Shown: positions 27,315-37,640, numbered from the stretch's first letter. The stretch is 64,000 nt of DNA from Marinilabiliaceae bacterium (GCA_009777175.1 WRMI01000004.1:1-64000), one strand, 5' to 3'. The notes: generated from the sequence alone by a model not told the origin. Numbers and translations: made by a program.

Positions 27315-29945
27315 CTATATTTTTTCCTTTATCATCCCCACTGCCATATCAATTGCTTTTTCTATTCCCGCAGGATTTTTTCCACCTGCTGTGGCAAAGA
27401 AGGGTTGTCCACCGCCGCCGCCACCAATCTCTTTGGAAATTGTTTTTATAATTTCAACGGCGTTCAATCCTTTTTTATCTATTAATGATTCGCTGAGAAT
27501 TATTGCAATGGTTGCTTTTCCGTCAAATTCTACTCCCAGAACGGCAACCATTTCTTGAGGGGCATCGGTGCGCAATTTAAATGCAAATTCTTTTAAATGA
27601 TTTACAAAAATTGGTTTTATTTTAGCACTGATAATCATTATATTGTCAATAATATCAGCGCTATCTAAAAGACTTCGCTGTTCGATATTCATAATTGCTT
27701 GACCATGGCTTGTTAATTGTTTCACAAGTTCTGAATTTTCGCGGAGCAGATTTTCTACATTCTTCCTGATATTGAGGTTGTTTTTAAACAGTTGTGCAAC
27801 TTCTTTAAAAATTAAAGTTTGACCTTCAATCATCATTTCGGCGTGAAGTCCGGAAACTGCTTCAATACGTCTTATTCCAGCAGCAATTGAGCCTTCACTA
27901 ATTATTTTAAAAAAACCAATTTCTCCCGTTGCTTTTACGTGAGTTCCGCCGCACAGTTCGCAGGAATCTCCAAAAGAAATAGTTCTAACGGTGTCGCCAT
28001 ATTTTTCACCAAAAAGAGCCATTGCACCCATCTCTTTTGCTTTTTGGATAGGTATTTCACGATTTTCGACCAAAGGCAAATTTTTTCTTATATCGCTGTT
28101 TACTAATCTCGCTACTTTTGTCAAATCATCTTCTGATACTTTTTCAAAATGAGAAAAATCGAAACGTAAATAGTCGGAATGAACTAATGAACCTTTTTGT
28201 TCAACGTGATTACCCAAAATTTCACGTAAAGCTTTGTGTAACAAGTGAGTAGCAGTATGATTATTTGCAGTTTTTTGACGCCGTTCTGAATCTACAACTG
28301 CAATAAAATCTGCTTCAATATTTGATGGCAACTGTTCTGAAACGTGGATGAAAAGGTTATTTTCAATTTTTGTATCAATAATTTTAGTTTTTTCGCCATT
28401 TGTTTCAATATATCCGATATCACCAATTTGACCACCACTTTCTGCAAAAAATGGCGTATTATCAAAAACTAATTGGTATAGTTCTTTGTTTTTTGCTTTT
28501 ACTTTTCGGTAACGAATAATTTTAATTTTAGTATTAAGATGGTCATAACCAATGAAATTGCTTGTATTATTTGTGCAAAGTTGTATCCAATCTTCAGATT
28601 CAACGGTTGAATCTTTTCGTGCCCTCTCTTTTTGTGCTTCCATCTCTTTGTCGAATCCGATTTTATCAACAATCAAAGAATGTTCTTTTAGGATAAGTTC
28701 GGTTAAATCCAACGGAAAACCAAAGGTATCATAAAGTTCGAAGGCAACTTTTCCATCAACAATATTATTATTTTGTTTTTTGTTATCATCTATAATTTTG
28801 TCTAACAGATTAATACCCGTTGCGAGTGTTCTCAAAAAAGAATCTTCTTCTTCGAAAATCACTTTTTTGATAAGAGTTTCATTTTTTTCCAATTCGGGAT
28901 ATGCATCGCCGAGGGTTTCTAAAAGTGCGGGAAAAATATTTTCCATAAAAGGAGTTCTGACATTCAAAAAAGTGTATGCGTATCTCACGGCACGGCGCAA
29001 AATTCGGCGTATAACGTACCCTGCTTTATTGTTAGAAGGTAATTGTCCGTCTGCAATCGAAAAACAAATAGTTCGAATATGGTCAGCAATGACGCGCATT
29101 GCAACATCTTTTTCATCTTTTTTTCCATATTCAATATTAGTAACTTCGGCAATTTTTTGAATAATTGGTTGAAAAATATCTGTATCATAATTTGATGATT
29201 TTTTTTGAATAACACGACATAATCTTTCGAAGCCCATCCCTGTATCTACGTGTTTTTGTGGTAGTTCTACCAATGTACCGTCTGCCTTTCGATTAAATTG
29301 AATAAAAACAAGATTCCAAATTTCAATCACTTGGGGATTATCTTGGTTTACCAAATTTTCACCCGGAATTTCTTTGCGGTGTGTTTCGTCTCGTAAATCA
29401 ATATGAATTTCTGAACAAGGACCGCACGGACCGGTATCTCCCATCTCCCAAAAATTATCTTTTTTAGAACATTTTAAAATTCTATTTTCGGGGACAATTT
29501 TTTTCCAACAATTGTATGCCTCCTCGTCAACTGGCACATTTTCTTCACTATTCCCTTCGAAAATTGTAACATACAATAACTCCTTATTAATATGTAGAAT
29601 TTCGGTAAGATATTCCCATGCAAACTCAATAGCCTCTTTTTTAAAATAATCTCCAAAAGACCAATTTCCGAGCATTTCGAACATTGTGTGGTGATAGGTA
29701 TCGTAACCAACTTCTTCCAAGTCGTTGTGTTTACCCGAAACACGTAAACATTTTTGAGAATTGACAACTCGCTGGGTGGTTATAGGAACATTCCCCAAAA
29801 AAATATCCTTAAATTGATTCATTCCTGCATTTGTAAACATCAAAGTAGGATCATTTTTGATGACCATCGGGGCAGATGGTAAAATTTTATGAAATTTTTT
29901 AGAAAAAAAATCAAGAAAACTTTTTCTTAATTCATTGGCTGTCAT
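27315..29945 (-). CDS. alaS: Alanyl-tRNA synthetase
   Basis: It charges tRNA-Ala and edits mischarged serine and glycine. The 876-residue product has normal length and layout. The class II catalytic domain begins near the N-terminus with FTNAGMNQFKD, and the editing domain has the zinc motif HTATHLLH and CELCGGTHV. The C-terminal domain ends with the glycine-rich GGGGGGQPFFATAGGK segment. It is flanked by two M23 peptidase genes, a neighbourhood that recurs in Bacteroidales. Possible minus-strand -7 boxes lie at 30043-30050 and 30062-30069. Confidence 0.97.
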   Translation of the reverse strand: MTANELRKSFLDFFSKKFHKILPSAPMVIKNDPTLMFTNAGMNQFKDIFLGNVPITTQRVVNSQKCLRVSGKHNDLEEVGYDTYHHTMFEMLGNWSFGDYFKKEAIEFAWEYLTEILHINKELLYVTIFEGNSEENVPVDEEAYNCWKKIVPENRILKCSKKDNFWEMGDTGPCGPCSEIHIDLRDETHRKEIPGENLVNQDNPQVIEIWNLVFIQFNRKADGTLVELPQKHVDTGMGFERLCRVIQKKSSNYDTDIFQPIIQKIAEVTNIEYGKKDEKDVAMRVIADHIRTICFSIADGQLPSNNKAGYVIRRILRRAVRYAYTFLNVRTPFMENIFPALLETLGDAYPELEKNETLIKKVIFEEEDSFLRTLATGINLLDKIIDDNKKQNNNIVDGKVAFELYDTFGFPLDLTELILKEHSLIVDKIGFDKEMEAQKERARKDSTVESEDWIQLCTNNTSNFIGYDHLNTKIKIIRYRKVKAKNKELYQLVFDNTPFFAESGGQIGDIGYIETNGEKTKIIDTKIENNLFIHVSEQLPSNIEADFIAVVDSERRQKTANNHTATHLLHKALREILGNHVEQKGSLVHSDYLRFDFSHFEKVSEDDLTKVARLVNSDIRKNLPLVENREIPIQKAKEMGAMALFGEKYGDTVRTISFGDSCELCGGTHVKATGEIGFFKIISEGSIAAGIRRIEAVSGLHAEMMIEGQTLIFKEVAQLFKNNLNIRKNVENLLRENSELVKQLTSHGQAIMNIEQRSLLDSADIIDNIMIISAKIKPIFVNHLKEFAFKLRTDAPQEMVAVLGVEFDGKATIAIILSESLIDKKGLNAVEIIKTISKEIGGGGGGQPFFATAGGKNPAGIEKAIDMAVGMIKEKI

Positions 29946-30142
29946 ACTGTTAGCTTTTTGTTAATATTTTTTAACATAATTTTTATCAAAAAAATGAAAC
30001 ATTTTTAAAATATATTCGTTAAAGCAGTGTTAAATTTTTTTGCAAAATTAATGATTTTTGTCAAAAGTATAATTAAAAAATTGTTTTTTGCGCAAAATTT
30101 TTAGATTATTATTTACATGTTTTGATATAATTATTTGGTATT

Positions 30143-31111
30143 ATGAAAGTTAAGTATGTTTACAACTCGGAAACATTAAGTTATCACCGAGTAAAAAGAG
30201 ACATCAAATATTATTTGTCTCAAATTTCTTTATTTACGGCATCATCCCTTGTTTTGGGGGTTTTGATTTTTTTCCTATTTCTACATTTTTTTGACAGTCC
30301 AAAAGAGCGAAAACTACTGCGTGAAAATTCTCGTTTAATTGCTCAATATGAAATTTTGAATCAAAAATTTGACCAAGTACAACTTGTTTTGGAAGATGTT
30401 CAACTGCGTGACGAAAACATTTATAGAATTATCTATCAGGCAGATTCCATTCCAAATGCCGTTAGATTAGCAGGTTTTGGTGGAGTAAACAGGTACGACT
30501 ACCTTGAAAATTTAGACAACGCTGACTTAGTTGTCCATACTTCCAAAAAGTTAGATATTATTATGAATCAACTTTATGTCCAATCAAAATCTTTTGACGA
30601 AATAGCAAGTTTAGCGCAAAGACACGAAGAAATGTTGCGTTCTATTCCTGCAATACTGCCAATTGCTGGAAAGGATTGGCTAAGAAAGTCATCCGGCTTT
30701 GGTTGGCGCATCGACCCACATTACAAAACACAAAAAATGCACTATGGAATTGATTATCCTGCGCATCCAGGAACCAACGTTTTTACCACAGGAGATGGAG
30801 TTGTGGATGAAATAAAAGTCTCTTCTTGGGGTTTTGGAAAACATATTATAATTAATCACGGTTTCGGATATAAAACTATTTATGCGCACCTCACCGACTT
30901 TAACGTTTATCCAGGTCAAAAAGTTAAAAGGGGTGATATTATTGGTTTTGTTGGAAGTACAGGAAAATCAACATCTCCTCATTTGCATTACGAAGTACAT
31001 GTCAAAGGCATACCCGTGAATCCTGAACATTACGTATTTATGGATATTACCGACCAACAATTTGAAGAGATGATTAAATTTTCTTCCATCAACAATCAAG
31101 CGTTTGATTGA
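30143..31111 (+). CDS. M23 family peptidase (LytM), membrane-anchored
   Basis: This is a predicted cell-wall DD- or LD-endopeptidase. The 322-residue product has a basic N-terminus, a membrane segment at about 30-50 and a coiled-coil stretch (about 55-95). The LytM domain (about 182-300) has the complete metal site H200-x3-D204, H249 and H280-L-H282, unlike the M23 protein at 26016. It is divergent from alaS and upstream of the merR-like gene, as in other Bacteroidales. Its TGA stop is followed with no gap by a TAGAGTA heptamer array. Confidence 0.93.
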   Translation: MKVKYVYNSETLSYHRVKRDIKYYLSQISLFTASSLVLGVLIFFLFLHFFDSPKERKLLRENSRLIAQYEILNQKFDQVQLVLEDVQLRDENIYRIIYQADSIPNAVRLAGFGGVNRYDYLENLDNADLVVHTSKKLDIIMNQLYVQSKSFDEIASLAQRHEEMLRSIPAILPIAGKDWLRKSSGFGWRIDPHYKTQKMHYGIDYPAHPGTNVFTTGDGVVDEIKVSSWGFGKHIIINHGFGYKTIYAHLTDFNVYPGQKVKRGDIIGFVGSTGKSTSPHLHYEVHVKGIPVNPEHYVFMDITDQQFEEMIKFSSINNQAFD

Positions 31112-31330
31112 TAGAGTATAGAGTATAGAGTATAGAGTATAGAGTGTAGTGTATAGAGTATAGTGTGCAAGGTTTAGATATTATCTGACTACTGACAACT
31201 AAAAACTGATAACTAAAAAATATTTTTTACGAATTGAAAATACTTATTCACTCATTTACTTATTCACTCATTCACTAACAACTGAATACTAACTACTAAC
31301 AACTGAATACTAACTACTGAATACTAAAAT
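31112..31330. repeat. TAGAGTA heptamer array and other short-period repeats
   Basis: The first part (31112-31167) is about eight heptamers, TAGAGTA with TAGTGTA variants, starting at the base after the M23 stop codon. It is followed by ACTGATAACTAAAAA words, TCATTTAC octamers (31242-31282) and ACTAACTACTGAATACTA words up to the start of the merR-like gene. Confidence 0.85.
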
Positions 31331-31332
31331 GT

Positions 31333-31695
31333 ATGCCCTACAAAGAGCCAAAAATAGAAAAATTGTACTATACCATCGGCGAGGTCGCTGATATGTTTAA
31401 AGTAAAAACTTCTCTTATTCGTTTTTGGGAAAAAGAGTTCGATATTATAAAACCTCACAAAAACAAAAAAGGAAACCGACTATTTACTCCTCAGGATGTT
31501 GATAATTTTCATCTTATTTATCATCTTGTCAAAGAAAAAGGGTTGACATTAAAAGGTGCAGAAAAAAAATTAAAAGAAAATAAGGAAAATACCATACACA
31601 ATTTTGAAGTAATAAAAAAATTACAAGAAATCAGGGAGTTATTGGTTGACTTTAAAGATAATCTTGTTCTTGTTGAGGATACAAGTTTAGAGTAA
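31333..31695 (+). CDS. MerR family transcriptional regulator
   Basis: This is a small DNA-binding regulator. The 120-residue product has the MerR winged helix-turn-helix at about 8-80 (YYTIGEVADMFKVKTSLIRF, then WEKEF and NRLFTPQDVDNF) and a short C-terminal coiled coil for dimerisation. No cysteine-rich or other effector domain follows, so the inducer cannot be guessed. It lies downstream of the M23 gene on the same strand, but separated by 220 bp of repeats. The start at 31333 directly abuts repeat DNA. Confidence 0.9.
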   Translation: MPYKEPKIEKLYYTIGEVADMFKVKTSLIRFWEKEFDIIKPHKNKKGNRLFTPQDVDNFHLIYHLVKEKGLTLKGAEKKLKENKENTIHNFEVIKKLQEIRELLVDFKDNLVLVEDTSLE

Positions 31696-31902
31696 TTTCA
31701 ATGGCTGAGGTAAACTCATTACCATTACTGACCGTCAAAAAAATAGTATCTGCATATTTATGTTAGGTACATAGATAATAATTTTGTTTTAATTAGTGTC
31801 TTATTCTTACCTTATTAATGGAAATGTTGATTAGAGGAGAATAAATATTTTATAAAAAGAGGACATTTTGTCATTTCATTAATTCATTCTTTTGTGTAAG
31901 AG

Positions 31903-34341
31903 CTAAAATTTTGTAGAGATTTTAAAATTTAACCTTCTGGATGTCAAATAATTAGGTACTGCATATTGTGCACCTTGAATATCATTTACCCACGAATAAG
32001 AGATTGTATTATTTATATCGAAAAGATTAAAAATTTCGACACCTATCCAAAAATTTTTGAGGTATTTTCCGAAACCATTTGCTATTGTGCTGATTGACAA
32101 TAAATCATAAGACATCCCCAAATCGACTCTCCTATATGCTCGACTTCTGAATGTAGAAAAATATCTTGGAGAATTTGGCGGTCCGTAAGGGAGTCCTGTT
32201 CCCCAAAAGAAACTTAGATGTGCTTTAAATTCGGGTAATGAAGGCAAATAATCTTGTAAAAACATTGAAAAATTAAATCTTTGGTCGGATGGTCGCGGAA
32301 TATAACCGGGCGTTCCTTCTGTTTGAGGATTCAAATAAACATCGTTCCATAAATCTTCTTCGGTTTTCATTAAAGAAAGGGTAATCCACGATTCTTCGCC
32401 CGGAACTAATTCACCATTTAGTTTGAAATCTATACCTCTTGCGTATCCATGTCCGTCATTTTCACCACTATAGATAATCCTAACGTTGTCGACCTGATAA
32501 GAAATTAGATTGTCAAATTTCTTATAGTATACTTCAGTAGTGAACTTAAAAGGTCGCTCACTCCAAAAAAAGAAATAATCAATTCCCGAAACTATCTGGA
32601 GAGATTTTTGTGATTTAAGATTTTTATTTAAAGTACCATCTGGAAACCTATATTCTTTAACGAATGGGGGCTGATAATAATATCCTGCCGCAAGTCTGAG
32701 ACGGTAATTATTTCCCTGCGGCGGAAGGTAAGTCATTAATATTCGGGGACTTATAATATATTCATCGTTAAATGTAGCATAACTACCTCTAATTCCGGCA
32801 TCTATTATCAAACTGCTTGCACTGATACGGGTGGAAAATCTGTTTTTAACAAACGCTGACGTTCTATGGTTTTCAATAGTGTTTTGACCATATTTAAAGT
32901 AAGATAGCACAATTTTGTCGTGAGTTCTCGGAATTGAATAAAATGCAGAATCAATCATTTCCCATTCATGAATTTTATCTTTAAAATTTTCGTATTGATA
33001 AATTGTACCCCATTCGATATTTCCAATTCTTGTTTTATGAGATGCTTGCAAATTTGCACTTGCAACAGTTCCAAAAAGAGAATTACGTGCATGTTTTAGT
33101 CCTGTGCCGATTCCTTCTTCTGAATAATTATCTTCATTTTGAGATTCATCAGGGTCAAGTACTCCTTTGAGCCAATATTGACTAATAATATCATAAGACT
33201 CTTCTTCATAAGTTCGAAAAGCGGTAACTGTAATTTTATAATCATTTTTAGGAGATTGTTTGAAATTTGCTGAAAAAGCGCTATACCCAGTTTGAAAATT
33301 ATCTTTTTCTTGACCTTCAAAATATATTTCGAGCAATTTCACTTCTGTTGCAGTTCCGAATGATGTAGATCTAATATGAGGTATAAAATGGTATTTGTTA
33401 TCGGAGTAATAACCAAGAAGTTCAAAAGAAAGTTTTGGGGTTGCTTTATAAGTAAAAAAAGTTTGTATATCCGCAAAAACGGGTTGATATTCACCTTTTT
33501 CGTCTAATGTTCCCAGAAGGTATTTATTTGTTTTATAGCGAGTTCCAGCTATCCATGTAAATTTATTTTTCAGTGCCGTTCCTTCAATATGAGCGTTTGC
33601 GCCGAGCACACCAACTGAGGCACTTCCACCAATGTTTTCAGGTTTTTTGTACCTAATATCGAGTACAGAACTCATTTTGTCTCCATATCCTGCATCAAAG
33701 CCACCCGCAGAAAATTCAACAAATTCAACTAAATCGGGATTCACAAAACTCAACCCTTCCTGCTGCCCGCTATGTATCAGAAACGGACGATATATTTCTT
33801 GACCGTTTACATAAATCAAATTTTCATCAAAATTGCCTCCTCTAACTCTATATTGCGAACTTAATTCATTATTTCCCGAAACTCCTATTTGGGAACGAAC
33901 TAATCCTTCAATATTATGACCCGACGCAGATGGTAATTGTCTCAAAAAATCGGGGTCAATGATATGAACGTGCATTGTTGATTTCCCTGTACTCGTTATT
34001 TCAACGGGATCCAAGGTTCTTTCCATGGGTGTCAATTTTATTAGAATAGGCTCTTTGGGTATTTCATTGATGATAAATGTTTCTTGTTTCCATTCTATGG
34101 CACTCGTTTTCAGTTCTATAGGGAAATTTTGAGGTAATAATATTGAAAAAACACCTCGTTCGTTAGTTACTGACCCTTTGCTTTCTTTTAAATATAAAAT
34201 ATGAACATCGCTAATTGGTTTACCATCAGATGTTTGGACAACACCTTTTAGTTCAAATTCAGGGTTTTGAGCATAAGATTTGCCAGAATAAAGGTTTGTA
34301 ATAGAAACTATTAAAATAATCAGGCAAAATTTATTTTTCAT
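31903..34341 (-). CDS. TonB-dependent receptor with CarboxypepD-reg-like domain
   Basis: This is an outer-membrane gated channel for a large or scarce nutrient. The 812-residue product has a signal peptide ending near SYAQ, a beta-sandwich CarboxypepD-reg-like domain (about 28-110), a plug domain (about 118-235, with IEGLVRSQIGVSG and YRVRGGNFDENLIYVNG) and a 22-strand-type barrel to the end. No SusD partner is adjacent, so it is not a classic polysaccharide-utilisation pair. The substrate cannot be predicted. It is shorter than typical SusC proteins, in line with siderophore or metal-type receptors. Confidence 0.9.
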   Translation of the reverse strand: MKNKFCLIILIVSITNLYSGKSYAQNPEFELKGVVQTSDGKPISDVHILYLKESKGSVTNERGVFSILLPQNFPIELKTSAIEWKQETFIINEIPKEPILIKLTPMERTLDPVEITSTGKSTMHVHIIDPDFLRQLPSASGHNIEGLVRSQIGVSGNNELSSQYRVRGGNFDENLIYVNGQEIYRPFLIHSGQQEGLSFVNPDLVEFVEFSAGGFDAGYGDKMSSVLDIRYKKPENIGGSASVGVLGANAHIEGTALKNKFTWIAGTRYKTNKYLLGTLDEKGEYQPVFADIQTFFTYKATPKLSFELLGYYSDNKYHFIPHIRSTSFGTATEVKLLEIYFEGQEKDNFQTGYSAFSANFKQSPKNDYKITVTAFRTYEEESYDIISQYWLKGVLDPDESQNEDNYSEEGIGTGLKHARNSLFGTVASANLQASHKTRIGNIEWGTIYQYENFKDKIHEWEMIDSAFYSIPRTHDKIVLSYFKYGQNTIENHRTSAFVKNRFSTRISASSLIIDAGIRGSYATFNDEYIISPRILMTYLPPQGNNYRLRLAAGYYYQPPFVKEYRFPDGTLNKNLKSQKSLQIVSGIDYFFFWSERPFKFTTEVYYKKFDNLISYQVDNVRIIYSGENDGHGYARGIDFKLNGELVPGEESWITLSLMKTEEDLWNDVYLNPQTEGTPGYIPRPSDQRFNFSMFLQDYLPSLPEFKAHLSFFWGTGLPYGPPNSPRYFSTFRSRAYRRVDLGMSYDLLSISTIANGFGKYLKNFWIGVEIFNLFDINNTISYSWVNDIQGAQYAVPNYLTSRRLNFKISTKF

Positions 34342-34504
34342 TTATAAACATTTTTACGATAGGTATTTTTTGAAAAACGTAAATAATAATGAAATATTGC
34401 ATTTTTGTTTCTTTTATAAAATTTATTTTGGGTGATACGCGGTTAAGACTGATTTTCGAATTTATTCATTTTAATAGTAATATGGTTTGAGGCCTTTTCA
34501 TATT

Positions 34505-34692
34505 AATGGTAATTCGGTCGCATTCCTAAAAGAATGCATTCTTATGCTTTTAAATTATTTTCTACCAACCATCACATTCATTTCAATAAATTCTGTGCAT
34601 CGCCTAATGGAATGTGGAGAGTAGAGGATAATAAAAATTTCATAAAATGGGGACATTTTGATTTCCTCAGAGGTCAGGTAATATAGAATTAA
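34505..34692. repeat. Degenerate MITE-like element (one end recognisable)
   Basis: It carries the GCATTCC/GGAATG modules, TTTTCTACCAA linker, GGACATTTTGATTTCCTC and the end word GAGGTCAGGTAAT that mark the elements at 43771-43962 and 55401-55582. The left inverted end is not recognisable. The 514-bp gap 34342-34855 contains no gene. Confidence 0.6.
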
Positions 34693-34722
34693 GTAAGAAT
34701 AAGGTTTCATTGCACTGAAACA

Positions 34723-34808
34723 ACCTCTGTGTATTCTCTGTGCAACTCTGTATAACCAAAAAAATAATTACGCAGAGTAACACAGAGACGCTGAGTAGAC
34801 ACGGAGAG
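34723..34808. repeat. Long imperfect hairpin of CTCTGTG words
   Basis: Arms of about 30 bp made of CTCTGTGTATTCTCTGTG and its inverted partner (ACACAGAGACGCTGAG, then ACACGGAGAG) surround an A-rich loop. A heptamer stretch (34841-34862) then leads into the stop codon of the next gene. Confidence 0.7.
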
Positions 34809-34855
34809 TCATTGAGGGGTAAACATGCAGGTTTGCCCCTACTAACCACTAACCA

Positions 34856-36403
34856 CTAATAATCATGTTCATTTTCCTTGCCGTTATTGTCTATCCAAAA
34901 AGATAAACCGTCTCGTTCAACAAATGCTACTTCGCCTCTGTATCTGCTGCCCCAGGTGTCTTGTTCTACACGGTCATACTTGTAGGGAATTACCAAATCA
35001 TTTTTTCTGTTTATGAATCCCCATTTTCCGTTTCTTTTGACGGCTGCTAATCCTTTGCCTGTAAAATTGTTGTTGTCGTCGTAATCGCCTTTAAATACTC
35101 CGATGTCGTCGTACTCGGCGGGTACAATGATGTTGTTTCCGGGTTCGATCAATCCCCATTTTCCATTTATGCAAAATGCACGTTCTTTGTGTGTTCCCAG
35201 TTCGGGTAAATCATCATATTCTACTAATAAAGCCTCGGCGTTTGCAGAGTTAATGTCACGCCACTCTTCCAATGTCATATCGCTATTTGATATGATGTCG
35301 TAAATTTTGATTTCGTATTCAGGTGCGGTATAAACACGGAGCCAGAAACTTGTGGCAAAATGTCCTTCCATATTGCTTCCTGCTTTTACGACAAAAAAGG
35401 GTTGGTCGGCAGTTGGTCCGTCAACAATCATAATTGCGGCATTTGGAAACTGCATTTCGGGCATGGATAGAATATCTTTTGTGATGGTCTCTTCCATGCT
35501 CATATTAGCGTCATTCTCGCCGCCGCAATAAAAATTAATTTCATAGAACTCCTTATCTACAAATCCTTTAGGCAGCAATGGATAGACCTCGTCTAATGAG
35601 AATGAAATCACGTCTTGGTCTTTAAAATCGCTCAAATCGACAGTGCCATTAATGGTTGTTATTACAGCAAAATCATTATAAATAGCAACTTCAAATTCAT
35701 ATCCTTTATCTTTGTAACGGAAAGAGTTGCCATTTAATCGTGCTGTCCCCTGAATGTCTATCTTTATCCAGAACAAACCATTTATTTCGACTTGGACATG
35801 AAAATCTACCTCGTTTGCTTTTGCTGCTTGCATTAAACGGAGTGTTCTAATGTCCCATTCGCCGATTTGGTATCCGTAGGTGCGTCCGCTGGCAACAACA
35901 ATTTGTTCGGGCAAAAAAGGTGTTTCTCTATCTTGGGGTACGCTGCGTGAAGTGCATAGTTCCAATTCGGGAAATAGCCAATTATAAAAGGCATCGTCGT
36001 ATTTTTTTATTTCCTGTTCTACTTCGTGCGACAGTTTTTGCTTTATCAAATTCCAACTTCGATGCTCACTTGCAGCATTAGGCAGCGGACTCCAATTTGC
36101 TTCAAAAGAATTGCCTGTGATTTTGCCCGTAAACTTTCCATAAAGAGTACCGTCTTTCCTATCAAAGCCGGCACCGTACACATTGCCTTCTGTATCGATA
36201 ATACCCGCAATAGGTACACTTGCGCGTTCCTGAAAGCCGGGGTCAATATATTCGCCGCGGAAGACATTCCCCCGCTGCGCCATGATGACTTCTTCGTACT
36301 CCTCGCCAATCCAATGATAATGACGAGTTTCGACCGAAGATTTGTTTTGACAAGCAACAGTTGCCAAAACGCCGATAATTACTATAAAAAAATTCTGTTT
36401 CAT
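34856..36403 (-). CDS. Lipoprotein with C-terminal WG repeats
   Basis: The 515-residue product has a lipoprotein signal (ATVAC, C18). Most of it is unrecognised. The last 120 residues hold two WG-type repeats (INGKWGLIEPGNNIIVPAEY and RNGKWGFINRKNDLVIPYKY), which usually form beta-rich repeat folds of unknown role. Residues 25-110 contain short repeated G-x-V-Y-G-x-x-F turns resembling MORN-like or WG-like strands. It lies 133 bp downstream of another lipoprotein gene on the same strand. Its TAG stop is joined to TTAGTGG heptamers. Confidence 0.75.
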   Translation of the reverse strand: MKQNFFIVIIGVLATVACQNKSSVETRHYHWIGEEYEEVIMAQRGNVFRGEYIDPGFQERASVPIAGIIDTEGNVYGAGFDRKDGTLYGKFTGKITGNSFEANWSPLPNAASEHRSWNLIKQKLSHEVEQEIKKYDDAFYNWLFPELELCTSRSVPQDRETPFLPEQIVVASGRTYGYQIGEWDIRTLRLMQAAKANEVDFHVQVEINGLFWIKIDIQGTARLNGNSFRYKDKGYEFEVAIYNDFAVITTINGTVDLSDFKDQDVISFSLDEVYPLLPKGFVDKEFYEINFYCGGENDANMSMEETITKDILSMPEMQFPNAAIMIVDGPTADQPFFVVKAGSNMEGHFATSFWLRVYTAPEYEIKIYDIISNSDMTLEEWRDINSANAEALLVEYDDLPELGTHKERAFCINGKWGLIEPGNNIIVPAEYDDIGVFKGDYDDNNNFTGKGLAAVKRNGKWGFINRKNDLVIPYKYDRVEQDTWGSRYRGEVAFVERDGLSFWIDNNGKENEHDY

Positions 36404-36536
36404 TTTAAAAATATTATTATTATTAAATTATTACTATTTTGTATGCAAAGGATTTAAAGGATTTGGTGGGTGGTTGAAAAACTTAACGTACTTTGAGGAC
36501 TTAAAAATTTCAATTTTGTGTATTCCATTATAATTC

Positions 36537-37640
36537 CTAATTCTTTATTATTAATTCAAAAATCTGCTCTGTTTCATTTATTAAGTCGGATTGAACGTTT
36601 TCGTCGTCTAATGAAAGTAATTTGCCATTATCGCCTATTCCTCTAAAACAAAAACCCTCTTTAATATACCATCTACGTTCTTTAACTTGTCCACTGTTTT
36701 CTTTTTTCGTAGAGAAAACAAACGACAAATAGTGATTCAAAAAGTAATATTCGTAAGTGGTATTACTATTTTCGTTAGAACAAGAAACAACAATTTTTTC
36801 TAAACCATCATTTGAATAGAAATATTCGATATTTGCTCCTTCGAGGCTTCTGTCTCTGATGGTTTTTTTGTCTATCCATTTCCATTTTTCGATGGCGTTG
36901 ATACGTTGAAAGTTAGGTCGGATAAAGTTTCTTACGAATAGTTCGGCGTTTGAATCATCTTCGATGGGAGTCCCGTAAGAGATATTTATTCCGCGTTTGT
37001 AAAGTTTGAAACCGTCATTTTTATTCCAATTCACTAACATTAAACATGTTGCGTTCATTGATAGCGATGCGGAAATCACTATACTGCCATCGTTCAAAAT
37101 ATTAAATTCGGAACGCCAATATTCGTTGGTGTCGTCAAATTCTTCTTTGTCGAACTCACGCGGTGAAGGAATAACGAAAGGGGTTTCAGTTTCCTTCAGT
37201 GCGCTTGTTTTTGGGTCAAAAGTAAAGCATTTCAGCCAAGGATGGAAACCATATACGGAACCATCAACATAACTGACAAAAACCAAATCTTTATCAGCGG
37301 TAGGTAACTCATACCAAAACATTTGCAACTTTCTGCGGTCATATTCGCTGTCATTGTTGGTATAGCGATAGAGGTAGTGTTTTAGGTCTATCTCTTTTTC
37401 GCTGTTGTTGTCGCTGGAATAGGTAATGTCGTATTTTTCGTTGATTTCAGGAACTTGTTCGGCAAGCATTTTGGCAATTGAATGGATGTCGATTGGCATT
37501 GTTGCTTTGTTCTGTGTTTTTGACTGTTGCTGTCCGCATGAAACCGTTAAAAATAGTACGGCTGCGATTGTTAACAGCAGGTTAAAACCAGCGGTTAATA
37601 AAAGGTCGTGCCTAAAGGCACTTTTTTTGTTAATTATCAT
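36537..37640 (-). CDS. Lipoprotein of unknown function with repeat-derived N-terminus
   Basis: I do not recognise a family. The 367-residue product has a hydrophobic signal (about 20-34) and a lipobox LTVSC with C35, so it should be lipid-anchored. The mature part is mixed alpha/beta with many aromatic and acidic residues. The first 17 codons (37589-37640) are a copy of the dispersed GTGCCTAAAGGCAC module also found at 15158-15210, so the start codon and the basic n-region of the signal peptide come from a repeat. No other in-frame ATG precedes the hydrophobic core. It is upstream of the WG lipoprotein gene. Confidence 0.7.
   Translation of the reverse strand: MIINKKSAFRHDLLLTAGFNLLLTIAAVLFLTVSCGQQQSKTQNKATMPIDIHSIAKMLAEQVPEINEKYDITYSSDNNSEKEIDLKHYLYRYTNNDSEYDRRKLQMFWYELPTADKDLVFVSYVDGSVYGFHPWLKCFTFDPKTSALKETETPFVIPSPREFDKEEFDDTNEYWRSEFNILNDGSIVISASLSMNATCLMLVNWNKNDGFKLYKRGINISYGTPIEDDSNAELFVRNFIRPNFQRINAIEKWKWIDKKTIRDRSLEGANIEYFYSNDGLEKIVVSCSNENSNTTYEYYFLNHYLSFVFSTKKENSGQVKERRWYIKEGFCFRGIGDNGKLLSLDDENVQSDLINETEQIFELIIKN
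37589..37640. repeat. Dispersed GTGCCTAAAGGCAC module, copy 2 (within a gene start)
   Basis: It matches 15158-15210 closely: CAGCGGTTAATAAA, then the hairpin GTGCCT-AA-AGGCAC, a T run and TTAATTATCAT. In this copy the minus strand is read as the 5' end of the lipoprotein gene. Confidence 0.8.

Noticed and set aside
36026..36457. 143-codon plus-strand frame opposite the WG lipoprotein gene
   Set aside because: It overlaps a gene with a good signal peptide and WG repeats, and shows no domain or signal of its own.
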